Shown here piece by piece: positions 15,883-24,790 of a DNA stretch of 39,630 nt. Position 1 is the stretch's first letter. Every line of letters begins with the position of its first letter. The notes below the pieces were generated by a model that saw only the letters and a program-made list of their open reading frames with translations, ran no database searches and was not told the origin of the DNA. Position numbers and translations under genes: made by a program. This DNA comes from an uncultured Moraxella sp. (GTDB lineage: Bacteria; Pseudomonadota; Gammaproteobacteria; Pseudomonadales; Moraxellaceae), in the NCBI RefSeq assembly GCF_945873075.1, contig NZ_CAMCBS010000019.1, forward strand, positions 1 to 39,630, written 5' to 3'.

Positions 15883-16443
15883 ATGACCCAAGACAAAACC
15901 ACAGCCAGCCCATCACCGACAACCCTGCTGATCATCGGCGCAGAATGTACGGGCAAATCCACGCTGATGCAGGCATTTTGTCAGCGGTATCATGCGCTCG
16001 GTGTGAGCGAATATATGCGTAGCTATCTGGATGCCAAGCCATCAGGCTATCTATGTCAATTTGATGATATTATGCCCATTGCCGCAGGACAACGACAGCA
16101 AGAACGGCTCGCTTATACACAGGCAAAGGCAAATGATATTGGTTTTGTGATTTGTGATACATCACCGATATTGGTGGCGGTATATAGCCAGTGGTATTTT
16201 GGGCGTGTACCTGATGAGCTTTGGGCGCTCATAAGGCAGTGCCATTATGACCATGTATTTGTCACGGATGCGCATGGGATTGACTGGGTGGCAGATGGTC
16301 AAAGGGATTTACCACATGGCAGGCATTTGATGCGTGATGCGATTATCCAAATGCTGCAAAAGCTTCAAAGCAACTTCACGCCCATCACAGGCACAGTTGA
16401 TAAACGGCTGATGACGATGGCAAAAGTACTTAATCAAGCTTAA
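15883..16443 (+). CDS. Stand-alone P-loop ATPase resembling the NadR ribosylnicotinamide kinase domain (AAA_28)
   Basis: A 186-residue protein with Walker A GAECTGKST (residues 19-27) and VICDTSPILVAVYSQWYFGRVP, which matches the AAA_28/NadR kinase-domain pattern. The remainder (HVFVTDAHGIDWVADGQRDLPHGRHLMRDAI) also resembles NadR C-termini. In NadR this domain phosphorylates nicotinamide riboside. Here the DNA-binding and NMN-adenylyltransferase domains are missing, so an NAD salvage role is only inferred. The ATG at 15883 is preferred over the frame start at 15796 because AAGAG lies six bases upstream of it. It ends just before a bidirectional terminator and is a single gene divergent from prfA. 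Confidence 0.75.
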   Translation: MTQDKTTASPSPTTLLIIGAECTGKSTLMQAFCQRYHALGVSEYMRSYLDAKPSGYLCQFDDIMPIAAGQRQQERLAYTQAKANDIGFVICDTSPILVAVYSQWYFGRVPDELWALIRQCHYDHVFVTDAHGIDWVADGQRDLPHGRHLMRDAIIQMLQKLQSNFTPITGTVDKRLMTMAKVLNQA

Positions 16444-16494
16444 CTCTAGACAATATTAAGCTTATCTAGCGATCAAACACATCCGCCAAAAAAC

Positions 16495-16524
16495 AAAGAC
16501 GCCCACAACTGTGAGCGTCTTTTG
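16495..16524. terminator. Bidirectional rho-independent terminator
   Basis: AAAGACGC (16495-16502) pairs with GCGTCTTT (16515-16522), and the inner CACA/TGTG can extend the stem. It lies between the convergent NadR-kinase-like gene and the FabH-like gene. Confidence 0.75.
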
Positions 16525-16554
16525 ATGGTAGGAAACTTGGCAATAAGTCAAAAA

Positions 16555-17700
16555 TTAAACTTTTTTCAAAATCACCGAACCAATCGAATAGCCTGCACCA
16601 AATGATGACATCACGCACAAATCACCTGACTGCACACCTTCTTGGCTGTCATGGAATGCGATGATTGGGCTGGCTGAGCTTGTGTTGCCATAGTTGGCGA
16701 TGACCACAGGGGCGATGGCTTTATCCGCATCTTTACCCATCACCATACGCAAAATCAAATCAATCATATTGATATTGGCTTGGTGCAGCCATAGGCGTTT
16801 GATTTGTTGTGGGTCGATGTGATTTTCTGCCAAATGCGTGCTGATGGTCTCGGCAACTTTTGGGCAGACTTCACGAAACACCTTACGACCTTCTTGCAAA
16901 AATAGGCTTTTGGTCACAGGTTCATCGATATCGCTGTGCATCGGCACACCTGATGCCAAAGACTCTGAGCGGTCCATAAAGCCGTATTCGCTCGTGATAT
17001 TGGTTGAAAATTGGGTAATCAGCTTGGTGCTGATGACTTCATAGCCTTTTGGCGTGTCAAGCTCTTCGACGATGGTTGCCGCTGCGATATCACCAAAGAT
17101 AAAGTGGCTATCACGGTTACGCCAGTTGAGATGCCCTGAAGTAATCTCGACATTGACCACCGCCACACGCTTAGCCAGACCCGAGCGGATATTGGCAGCT
17201 GCTTGAGCGATAGCAAAAGTCGCCGCACTACACGCCACATTCATATCAAAGGCAAAACCATGCGTCATGCCCACTGCGTGCTGAATCTCAATGGCAATCG
17301 CCGGCATGGCACGCTGAAAGTTCGAACAGGCACAAATCACACCATCTAGGTCATCCGCACTTAGACCGGCGTTCGCCAAAGCTTTGTTCAGTGCATCCGC
17401 GCCCATCTCTGCCATGATAGACAGCTCTTCGCCCAGCTTACGAGCAGGGAAAATCGGCGCCATGATGTCAGGATTTAGGATGCCTTCTTTTTCGATGACA
17501 TAGCGAGATTTGATGCCTGATGCTTTTTCGATAAATTCTGCGCTAGAATGTTGCAAAGCCACCTTTTCGCCACTGGCGATGGCATCAGCGTGCTTGGCAT
17601 TATAATTATCCACATAAGTATTAAAAGTTGCCACCAGCTCTTCGTTGCTGATTTTATGAGCAGGAATGTGTAATCCTGTTGCGGTAATGCAAATGGTCAT
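16555..17700 (-). CDS. Beta-ketoacyl-ACP synthase III-like (FabH-type, PA3286-like)
   Basis: A 381-residue thiolase-fold condensing enzyme. The Cys-His-Asn triad is visible in MNVACSAATFAIA, LWLHQANINMID and VIANYGNTSSASP. The N-terminal SNEELVATFNTYV, FIEKASGIKSRYV and GHLNWRNRDSHFIFGD follow a long-form FabH subfamily of about 375 residues that I know from Pseudomonas (PA3286). That enzyme feeds octanoyl-CoA from beta-oxidation into fatty acid synthesis. Substrate use here is inference. The ATG at 17700 has AAGGAG six bases upstream, and the longer frame start at 17736 would fall inside the -10 element at 17735-17740. No other fatty-acid synthesis gene is adjacent. Confidence 0.87.
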   Translation of the reverse strand: MTICITATGLHIPAHKISNEELVATFNTYVDNYNAKHADAIASGEKVALQHSSAEFIEKASGIKSRYVIEKEGILNPDIMAPIFPARKLGEELSIMAEMGADALNKALANAGLSADDLDGVICACSNFQRAMPAIAIEIQHAVGMTHGFAFDMNVACSAATFAIAQAAANIRSGLAKRVAVVNVEITSGHLNWRNRDSHFIFGDIAAATIVEELDTPKGYEVISTKLITQFSTNITSEYGFMDRSESLASGVPMHSDIDEPVTKSLFLQEGRKVFREVCPKVAETISTHLAENHIDPQQIKRLWLHQANINMIDLILRMVMGKDADKAIAPVVIANYGNTSSASPIIAFHDSQEGVQSGDLCVMSSFGAGYSIGSVILKKV

Positions 17701-17734
17701 AATGACTCCTTGATTCGGTATTTTGTTGTCTGCC

Positions 17735-17743
17735 ATTGTAGCA
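17735..17743 (-). promoter_or_regulatory. Extended -10 promoter element of the FabH-like gene
   Basis: Minus-strand TGCTACAAT, 34 bases upstream of the ATG at 17700. No clear -35 box was found. Confidence 0.45.
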
Positions 17744-17802
17744 CAAATAAATGTAACGAGTTGTAAAAAAATACAGTTGTTTACACAATTTATTTGTAAC
17801 GC

Positions 17803-18327
17803 TTAGCCAATCCAGTATCGGCGCACCTGTTTGTCGTCCATGCTGATGATATTTTCAAGCTGACCGCCGTTTTTCTCTATCACTCGTGCCGAGCCGATAT
17901 TCTCATCATAGCAAGTGACCAGCACTCGATTTACACCAATCTTTGCCAAAAACTGCACGGCAAAGCCAAGCATGATGGTCGCAACGCCACGCCCTTCAAA
18001 ATCAGGATGCGTGCTGTAGCCAACATGACCGCCGATTTTGTGCAAAAATTCGGTCAATTCATGACGAATACCCACCACGCCAATCACTTGATTGTCATGC
18101 ATTGCCAAAAAATGACTGTCGGGCACTTTATCATAGCCGAATAAATTCGTCCCTGCAGGTGCATTGAGATAATCAAGCCATGCTTGATAATTATCATCAA
18201 ATCGCTCAAGTCCACCACCGCCATGAATCACATCATCATGGCGTGATAGATACGCATCCTTATAAGCTATCACCGCTTGCTGATGCTCTATCGTCGGTCG
18301 GATAAATACAATGTCATCTGCAATCAT
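17803..18327 (-). CDS. GNAT-family N-acetyltransferase
   Basis: A 174-residue GNAT protein. The acetyl-CoA-binding region is visible as VGYSTHPDFEGRGVATIMLGFAVQF (an R/Q-x-x-G-x-A loop), followed by NRVLVTCYDENIGSARVIEKNGGQLEN, typical of acetyltransferases of the ElaA/RimJ-like side of the family. The N-terminal half has YQAWLDYLNAPAGTNLFGYDKVPDSHFL. Substrate is unknown. The ATG at 18327 (MIADDIVFIRPT) is chosen because AGGG lies upstream and the frame before it does not look conserved. It lies downstream of hrpA on the same strand with an 84-base gap and may be transcribed with it. Confidence 0.8.
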   Translation of the reverse strand: MIADDIVFIRPTIEHQQAVIAYKDAYLSRHDDVIHGGGGLERFDDNYQAWLDYLNAPAGTNLFGYDKVPDSHFLAMHDNQVIGVVGIRHELTEFLHKIGGHVGYSTHPDFEGRGVATIMLGFAVQFLAKIGVNRVLVTCYDENIGSARVIEKNGGQLENIISMDDKQVRRYWIG

Positions 18328-18411
18328 AAATAATTTCCCTTTAACATCTGATAGTGAATATGACGGGTAAATTTGTCTAAAATTAACCAAAAAATCTTTA
18401 TAAAACAACAC

Positions 18412-21400
18412 TTATTTGGTATTTAAACTTGCCCATACTTTTTCAAGTCGCTTGGCAGATACTGGCGATAGTGTCTTCATCGGCTGAGCAAATAGATTAA
18501 TCCGATATTCTTCGACCAGCCAGCGATATTCGGCAAATTTTGGCTGATGTACCACCGTCGCCAGTCGCTCCATGTGTATATCGAGTAAATACACCGCATC
18601 CAAATCCGCATCGAGATTGTGCGTAATGCGATCAAGGCGAATATTTAGCGCTTGTAAATAACGGGCATACTGTCGCCAGTATTGATAATCGGTGCGATAC
18701 ACAAAATCTGCCAACTGCAAATCATCCAGCTGATCTTCGATATCTTCGATACTCTCACCAAAGATTTCTTGGTCAAGCATCAATAATTTGCCACGAGCCA
18801 CCTGCCATGCGGTATAAATATCCTTGAGTGTCTTTAGCACCGTTTGCCCAATCAGCAAGAAATTGGCCAATAGCTTGTCTTGGCAAATGGCAAATTCGGC
18901 TTGGTCAAGCGGTAGATGGTCAATCAGCCAGCTATTTTTGTCAGTCACAAGTCCTGCAATCAGCGTGCGAGCGTGCGCCCCGTGTTCGCTTGGCTGTTCA
19001 TGACCAAAGTTGGTGGCGTGCTCATATAGACAAGCTTGCAAGGTGGCATCAACGACAATGGTTTTTAGTTTTTCTAAATCACCAAGTGGCGCAAAAGCAA
19101 GCTTAAACGCCTTATCAATCTGACTGGTCAGCTGTTTTTGCTTAGCACCAAGTTTGGATTTGATCAGTGTGAGCACGCCTTGTTTGTGCGCATTAAGCGC
19201 TGCACCAATTTCGGTAAATACCGCAATGGACACCGCCGTGCCTGCTTTATCCGCCTTGAGTGCCGAAAACTCTTGCATGATGATGCCTGATGTGTGCGTA
19301 TTTTTGACAAAATTAAAATACTCAGGGAACTCATGATGTAGCCCTTGTTCGACGGTGACACTTTGGCTGACGGTTTGGCTATGGCGAGCTTGTAAGCGGA
19401 GTAAATCACGGCTTTTTTCGATGACACGGTTTTTGTCATCGACCACGCAAATCAATGGGCGTAGGTATTCTTCGACCTTATCAGGGGCAAAATCCGCAGG
19501 CGTCGTACGCACACCAAGCGTCATCAAAGCATGGCTTAGCTGATCAAGTAGCCCTGTCTGTGCACGAGCGTCTAGCTTATCAAAGATTTTATCACAAGTA
19601 TCAGGTATCGGCACGATTTGACGGCGGATTTCTTTAGGTAAAGTTTTTAATAATTGCAAGACCAGCTCATATCGCCAGCCTGCAATCCCCCAAAGTAGCG
19701 CCACAGGATCAAGCTGTGCCAATGCCTTAACCGGCACACGCACGGTCACGCCATCATCATCACTGCTTGGGTCAAAGACATAGGATAAGGGTAGTTTTAC
19801 GCCGCCCAGATGCCAACTTTCGGGGAATTGGCGACTGTCATCGACCGATTCATTGAGCACATCATCATCGCTAAAATGCAGGAAATTCGGTGTCTTATTC
19901 TCCGCATCATGATAAAACTCTTCAAAGCTTTTGCGACTGGCGATATGACTTGGGATGCGAGCATCATAAAACTGATACAGGCTTTCTTCATCGACGAGCA
20001 AATCACGGCGACGCATCTTATCTTCGATACGCTCGATGTTTTTGATTTTATTGGCATTATCCGTCAAAAACTTCATCTGCATACCGTACTGATTAGCAAC
20101 GAGAGCATCACGGATAAAAATCTCACGAGCTTGTACCAAATCAATCTGCTCATAATTCACCAACTCTTTGGCGATGACAATCAGACCAAATAGGCTGATT
20201 TGCGCATACGCACGCACCCGCCCTGATTTTTTTGACCAATGCGGTTCAAAATAATGATATTTCAGCAGTTTTGGTGCCGCAGAGATAATCCACTCAGGTT
20301 CAATCTTGGCAAGACAACGCATATACACCTGCGATGTCTCAACCACTTCAAATGCCATCACCCATTGTACGCCTTTTTTGTGCAAAGTACTGGCAGGGAA
20401 AATCCGAGCTTTTTGACTGCGAGCCATCAGATATTCGCCAAGCGTTTCGGTCTTGTGCGCCACAAATGACAGCAAGGCGGTTAATAGCGCACGATGAATA
20501 TTGGCATATTGGCGTGATTGACCATCAGGCTTATCCATACCATTTTTTAGAACAGATTTAAGATTAACCAGTGCTTGTTTGGGATTTTTATTTGCCTTTT
20601 CTGCTTTGGCTTTGTCTGTTTTTAGCGATAGGCGTACGCCTTTTTTGGTATCGACTGTCGTGTCAAGCGTATCAAGAGTTGCTGTAGGCTCATGGATGAC
20701 AAAGCCCATTTCAGCGACCATCTCGGTCAGCTGACGATGGGTTTTTTGCCATTCACGGATGCGTGGATAGGACAGATAATGCTTTTTGGCAAAATTGCGT
20801 CTGCCATTGCTAGATAGCGCCTGATGATCATTGGTGGCGTGCTTGTCAAATAACGCTTGGAATAATTCAAGATAAAATAAAAAGTCTGAATCATCTCGGC
20901 GAAACAAGGCGTGCTTTTGATCGGCTTGCATCTGCTTATTCATTGGGCGTTCACGCACATCCTGCACGGCGAGCGCAGAGACGATGATCAGCATATCATG
21001 CAGACAATCAAAGGTATTGCCCGCCACCAGCATACGGGCTAGGCGTGGATCGATGGGCATTTTTGCCATCTGCTGACCGATTTTGGTCAGACTGCCTGCC
21101 TGCGGACGCCCTTTTTTGGCACGGGTTTTGGTGTAGCCGTGTTCATCGAGCGCACCTAATTCAATGAGCAATTTACGACCATCATTGACCAGTCGCAAAT
21201 CAGGTGGCGTGATAAAATCAAAGGCCTGCACATCCCCTAAATGCAGTCGCTCCATTTGCAATATCACCGATGCCAAGTTGGTACGCAGGATTTCAGGTTC
21301 GGTAAATTCAGGACGACTGTTAAAATCTTCTTCGGAATATAGGCGGATACACACACCGGGGGCGACACGGCCACAGCGACCTTTTCGCTGATTGGCGGCC

Positions 21401-22638
21401 GCTTGGCTGATGGCTTCGATGGGTAGTCGCTGAATACGAGAGCGGTAATTGTAGCGAGAAATACGAGCAAAACCCAAATCAATCACATAGCGGATGTTTG
21501 GCACGGTCAGTGCAGTCTCAGCGACGTTGGTGGCGATAATGATGCGTCTGCCACGAGCTGATGGTGAGAAAATCCTTTGCTGTTCAGCGTAGCTTTGGCG
21601 AGCAAATAACGGCAAAATCTCGGTATGAGCAGGCGCATAGCTATTTAGAATATCTTGTAAATCTCGGATTTCTGCTTCGGTCGCCGCAAAAATCAAAATA
21701 TCCGCTTGGTCAGGATGACCTTTGGCTTTTGCATCATCAAAGCATTCATTGACCGCCGCCGTCAAAGCACGGGGCAAGTTATCTTCAATCTCATCAAAAG
21801 CATCATCATCTTGGCTAGTGACAATCATATCGGTCAAAGGACGATAACGCACTTCGACAGGGTAGCTACGCCCTTCGACCACAAACACAGGCGCAGGCTT
21901 GCCATCTTTGGCAAAATAATTGGCAAATCGCTCGGTATCAAGCGTTGCTGATGTGATGATGACTTTTAAATCGGGGCGTTTTGGCAATAGCCGTTTTAGA
22001 TAGCCCATAATGAAGTCAATATTCAAACTGCGTTCGTGCGCTTCGTCGATGATGATGGTATCATAATTGGTCAAAAACTTATCCGAACCCAGTTCAGCGA
22101 GCAAAATACCATCGGTCATCAGCTTGACGATTGAGTGCTTACCCCCTTCTTCGGTGAAGCGAATCTTAAAACTCACCGTCTTGCCAAGCTCTTCACCAAG
22201 CTCTTCGGCGATACGAGTTGCTACCGAGCGAGCGGCCAGTCGTCTGGGCTGCGTGTGTCCGATTTGACCCGTCGTGCCACGACCTGCCAGCATCGCAAGC
22301 TTAGGCAGTTGCGTGGTTTTGCCCGAGCCTGTTTCACCTGCGATAATCACTACTTGATGCGATTTGATGGCGTTAATGAGTGTGTCGGCTTCGGCGGTGA
22401 CAGGCAGGTCATGATTAAGTTTATCCCACAAATCAGCTGGGATACTTGCACGGCGTTCTTGCACCTTGTCGCTTGAGCGCTGATAAAGTTCATCATAGCG
22501 CGCTTGTTTTTTGGCGTGTTCGTCACCTTGTGCAGATTTGATTTCTTTGCGTAATTTTTCTAAAAAGAATCTATCTTTTGCCAAGACAAGCAGAGTATCG
22601 GCGGATGGCTTGTTTTTTGGATGATTAATCATTGTCAT
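18412..22638 (-). CDS. hrpA: ATP-dependent RNA helicase HrpA (DEAH box)
   Basis: A 1408-residue DEAH-box helicase. Walker A GETGSGKTT is at about 101-109 and IIIDEAHERSLN is Walker B. SAT (VIITSATLDTERF) is motif III, and QRKGRCGRVAPG is motif VI. A helicase-associated domain and a long C-terminal HrpA-specific region of about 600 residues (DUF3418) follow. In E. coli HrpA acts in mRNA processing and rescues stalled ribosomes. Two ATG codons compete (22638 and 22632), neither with a strong ribosome binding site. Length is close to the E. coli protein (1300), plus about 100 residues. It is divergent from the tol operon. Confidence 0.95.
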   Translation of the reverse strand: MTMINHPKNKPSADTLLVLAKDRFFLEKLRKEIKSAQGDEHAKKQARYDELYQRSSDKVQERRASIPADLWDKLNHDLPVTAEADTLINAIKSHQVVIIAGETGSGKTTQLPKLAMLAGRGTTGQIGHTQPRRLAARSVATRIAEELGEELGKTVSFKIRFTEEGGKHSIVKLMTDGILLAELGSDKFLTNYDTIIIDEAHERSLNIDFIMGYLKRLLPKRPDLKVIITSATLDTERFANYFAKDGKPAPVFVVEGRSYPVEVRYRPLTDMIVTSQDDDAFDEIEDNLPRALTAAVNECFDDAKAKGHPDQADILIFAATEAEIRDLQDILNSYAPAHTEILPLFARQSYAEQQRIFSPSARGRRIIIATNVAETALTVPNIRYVIDLGFARISRYNYRSRIQRLPIEAISQAAANQRKGRCGRVAPGVCIRLYSEEDFNSRPEFTEPEILRTNLASVILQMERLHLGDVQAFDFITPPDLRLVNDGRKLLIELGALDEHGYTKTRAKKGRPQAGSLTKIGQQMAKMPIDPRLARMLVAGNTFDCLHDMLIIVSALAVQDVRERPMNKQMQADQKHALFRRDDSDFLFYLELFQALFDKHATNDHQALSSNGRRNFAKKHYLSYPRIREWQKTHRQLTEMVAEMGFVIHEPTATLDTLDTTVDTKKGVRLSLKTDKAKAEKANKNPKQALVNLKSVLKNGMDKPDGQSRQYANIHRALLTALLSFVAHKTETLGEYLMARSQKARIFPASTLHKKGVQWVMAFEVVETSQVYMRCLAKIEPEWIISAAPKLLKYHYFEPHWSKKSGRVRAYAQISLFGLIVIAKELVNYEQIDLVQAREIFIRDALVANQYGMQMKFLTDNANKIKNIERIEDKMRRRDLLVDEESLYQFYDARIPSHIASRKSFEEFYHDAENKTPNFLHFSDDDVLNESVDDSRQFPESWHLGGVKLPLSYVFDPSSDDDGVTVRVPVKALAQLDPVALLWGIAGWRYELVLQLLKTLPKEIRRQIVPIPDTCDKIFDKLDARAQTGLLDQLSHALMTLGVRTTPADFAPDKVEEYLRPLICVVDDKNRVIEKSRDLLRLQARHSQTVSQSVTVEQGLHHEFPEYFNFVKNTHTSGIIMQEFSALKADKAGTAVSIAVFTEIGAALNAHKQGVLTLIKSKLGAKQKQLTSQIDKAFKLAFAPLGDLEKLKTIVVDATLQACLYEHATNFGHEQPSEHGAHARTLIAGLVTDKNSWLIDHLPLDQAEFAICQDKLLANFLLIGQTVLKTLKDIYTAWQVARGKLLMLDQEIFGESIEDIEDQLDDLQLADFVYRTDYQYWRQYARYLQALNIRLDRITHNLDADLDAVYLLDIHMERLATVVHQPKFAEYRWLVEEYRINLFAQPMKTLSPVSAKRLEKVWASLNTK

Positions 22639-22809
22639 TGTAGCTGATTGTATGTATCTGTGTTTTAAATTTGCCTATTGTAAAGAAAATTTGGCATCGG
22701 TGCAATTTATCCGAGATGATTTGTGCATTTGGCAGGTGCTGACTGATGGATGATTTGGCGTTTGGTGGGATTGAGTCACAGTTTTACCCTACAAAAAGTC
22801 CACAAACTA

Positions 22810-22818
22810 TGCTATGAT
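22810..22818 (+). promoter_or_regulatory. Extended -10 promoter element of the tol operon
   Basis: TGCTATGAT 35 bases upstream of the tolQ ATG. The -35 region (TACAAA) is poor. Confidence 0.45.
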
Positions 22819-22852
22819 GATGGCAATTTATTTGTGTATTTAGCCAATAATT

Positions 22853-23533
22853 ATGAATAATTCAATCAGTATTTTACAGCTTGTCACCGAAGCAAGCCTT
22901 GTTGTTCAGCTCGTGATGGCGGTGTTGCTATTGTTATCGCTGCTTAGCTGGGTGATTATTTTTCAATTGGGGACAAAGCTTGGCTCGGCGTCTCGCTTTG
23001 ATGCACGCTTTGAAGCGTGGTTTTGGACAGATAGCATTGATAAGCAGTTTGCCACTGTTGCCAAAGAAAATGAGCGTTCGGCACTCGAAGCGGTATTTTT
23101 TGATGGCTATAAAAAGCTTGGCATAGTCACGGGTACAGCCCAAGCCGATATCGCCGAACGAGAGCTAAAAATCGCTCTCGGCAAAGAGCAGAGCCGACTG
23201 GAGCAAGGGCTGTCAGTTCTTGCCAGTATCGGTTCGGTATCGCCTTATATTGGCTTGTTTGGCACGGTTTGGGGGATTATGAATGCCTTTATTGGCTTGG
23301 GTCAAGCCGAATCAGTGAGCCTTGCCACCGTTGCACCAAGTATCGCCGAAGCACTCATCGCCACGGCATTGGGTCTATTTGCCGCCATTCCTGCGACGCT
23401 TGCTTTCAACTACTTTACCGCAAAAGCCAATACCATCTATGAGCGTCGTGCGTTATTTTGCGAAGCTGTGGTATCTGCCCTGCTTGCCAATCAAACCAAG
23501 CTTGGGCAACCAACCAGCCACCCAACTGAGTAA
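22853..23533 (+). CDS. tolQ: Tol-Pal system proton channel protein TolQ
   Basis: A 226-residue inner-membrane protein of the MotA/TolQ/ExbB family. It has a first membrane segment near residues 15-38 and a cytoplasmic stretch. A second and third membrane segment hold VLASIGSVSPYIGLFGTVWGIMNAF and PSIAEALIATALGLFAAIPATLAFNYF. With TolR it forms the proton-driven motor that energises TolA, used in outer-membrane constriction during division. It is the first gene of tolQRAB. The gap to tolR is six bases. The ybgC thioesterase that often precedes tolQ is not present; hrpA lies divergently upstream. Confidence 0.95.
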   Translation: MNNSISILQLVTEASLVVQLVMAVLLLLSLLSWVIIFQLGTKLGSASRFDARFEAWFWTDSIDKQFATVAKENERSALEAVFFDGYKKLGIVTGTAQADIAERELKIALGKEQSRLEQGLSVLASIGSVSPYIGLFGTVWGIMNAFIGLGQAESVSLATVAPSIAEALIATALGLFAAIPATLAFNYFTAKANTIYERRALFCEAVVSALLANQTKLGQPTSHPTE

Positions 23534-23539
23534 TCATCG

Positions 23540-23974
23540 ATGACCAACCGACCAAGTGCTTTTGCTCGCACAAAAAAACCGCTCAATGCTGAGATGAATG
23601 TTGTACCGTATATCGATGTGATGTTGGTACTGCTTGTGATTTTTATGGTGACAGCGCCGATGCTCGCCACAGGCGTTGATGTATCCTTGCCAAAAGAAGA
23701 CACCAAGACTGTCAGCCAAAATGAACTGCCCGTCATTGTCAGCCTAAAAGCCGATGGCAGCGTGTTCGTCAGTCATAAAAACGCCATCGATGAACCGATG
23801 GATGATGCACAGCTTGACGCACTTTTACGCAATCTATATAGCGAAAATGAAAACTTACAAGTGATGGTCAATGCCGATGCAGACAATCCATATCACCAAA
23901 TCATGCACATCATGGCACTCATCCAAAATGCTGGCGTCAGCCAAGTCAGCCTACTGAGCGAAGCTGCCAAATAG
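23540..23974 (+). CDS. tolR: Tol-Pal system protein TolR
   Basis: A 144-residue ExbD/TolR-family protein with one N-terminal membrane segment (MNVVPYIDVMLVLLVIFMVTAPM). It contains the conserved, functionally critical Asp in YIDVMLVLL and a periplasmic domain (NELPVIVSLKADGSVFV, VMVNADADNPYHQIMHIMALIQNAGVSQVSL). It works with TolQ as the stator part of the Tol motor. Length is standard. It is spaced six bases after tolQ and seven before tolA, so it is clearly in one operon. Confidence 0.95.
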   Translation: MTNRPSAFARTKKPLNAEMNVVPYIDVMLVLLVIFMVTAPMLATGVDVSLPKEDTKTVSQNELPVIVSLKADGSVFVSHKNAIDEPMDDAQLDALLRNLYSENENLQVMVNADADNPYHQIMHIMALIQNAGVSQVSLLSEAAK

Positions 23975-23981
23975 GTGCGCC

Positions 23982-24773
23982 ATGTCCAATGAATCAGCCC
24001 AAAAGACCAGCTACACCCTGCCGATATTGGCAAGTGTGCTCATTCATGTCGTGATTGTCATCGCCATCATGGCGCCGATGATATCGCCACCAGATAAGGA
24101 TGTCGGTATCCAGACCACATTGGCAAGCCAAGAAGCTTTTGCTAAGGCGCAATCTGCGCTCAATGCACATCATCAAGCGCAAAATTCTGCACATACAAAG
24201 TCATCACAAAGTACTGCCAATGCACAGACAGCATTTGGCAGTACTGATAATCCTTATCAATCTAATCGAGTGGTCAATTCGACAACGACCATTGAGCCAT
24301 CTTTTAGTACTGACACGCAGTCACTTGGCTTTGACCAGCCATCAAGCACGATTGATAACACATCCAGCAATTTTGCGACAAATACCAATGATAATTCATC
24401 AGCCGCTGATACAGGGTCTGCGTCTAACAATCAGCTTGGCAGTCAAGGCGGTGTAAGTGCTGCTGACAAAAAAGCCGCCCAACAAACCGTCTATAACCGC
24501 ATCAAGTCCATTTGGCTATCACAGCCAAAACAGCCCAATCAGATGATGCAATTTGTCGTGCGTTTTGACGAAATGGGCAATGTAGCAGGGATTGATTTTG
24601 GTGCAGGTAATCCTGAGCTCAAAGACTCTATTCGCACAGCAGTGCAATCAGGCGCGCCGTATCCTGAGATTGCAGGCTTGGTCGGTCAGATGACCTTTCA
24701 GTTTCAGACTGAGACGCTGATTTATGATGAACCATCAGCCGATGCATCGTCTGACACTGCGATAACTCCTTGA
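23982..24773 (+). CDS. tolA: TolA-like energy transducer with unusual middle domain
   Basis: A 263-residue protein in the tolA position. One N-terminal membrane helix (about 12-34, TLPILASVLIHVVIVIAIMA) is followed by a low-complexity Ser/Thr/Asn/Gln-rich middle of about 120 residues. The C-terminal TolA domain III-like region (VYNRIKSIWLSQPKQPNQMMQ, VVRFDEMGNVAGIDF, SGAPYPEI) runs about 155-245. It should link the TolQR motor to TolB and Pal. The middle lacks the long Ala/Lys/Glu helix usual in TolA (E. coli 421 residues) and is probably flexible rather than coiled coil. An AGGTG ribosome binding site precedes the ATG. Identity is supported mainly by order and domain III. Confidence 0.85.
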   Translation: MSNESAQKTSYTLPILASVLIHVVIVIAIMAPMISPPDKDVGIQTTLASQEAFAKAQSALNAHHQAQNSAHTKSSQSTANAQTAFGSTDNPYQSNRVVNSTTTIEPSFSTDTQSLGFDQPSSTIDNTSSNFATNTNDNSSAADTGSASNNQLGSQGGVSAADKKAAQQTVYNRIKSIWLSQPKQPNQMMQFVVRFDEMGNVAGIDFGAGNPELKDSIRTAVQSGAPYPEIAGLVGQMTFQFQTETLIYDEPSADASSDTAITP

Positions 24774-24790
24774 AATATTGAGTATGAATT

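Noticed and set aside
19810-20193. 127-residue plus-strand frame inside hrpA
   Set aside because: It is antisense to a well-conserved part of HrpA and has no recognisable features.
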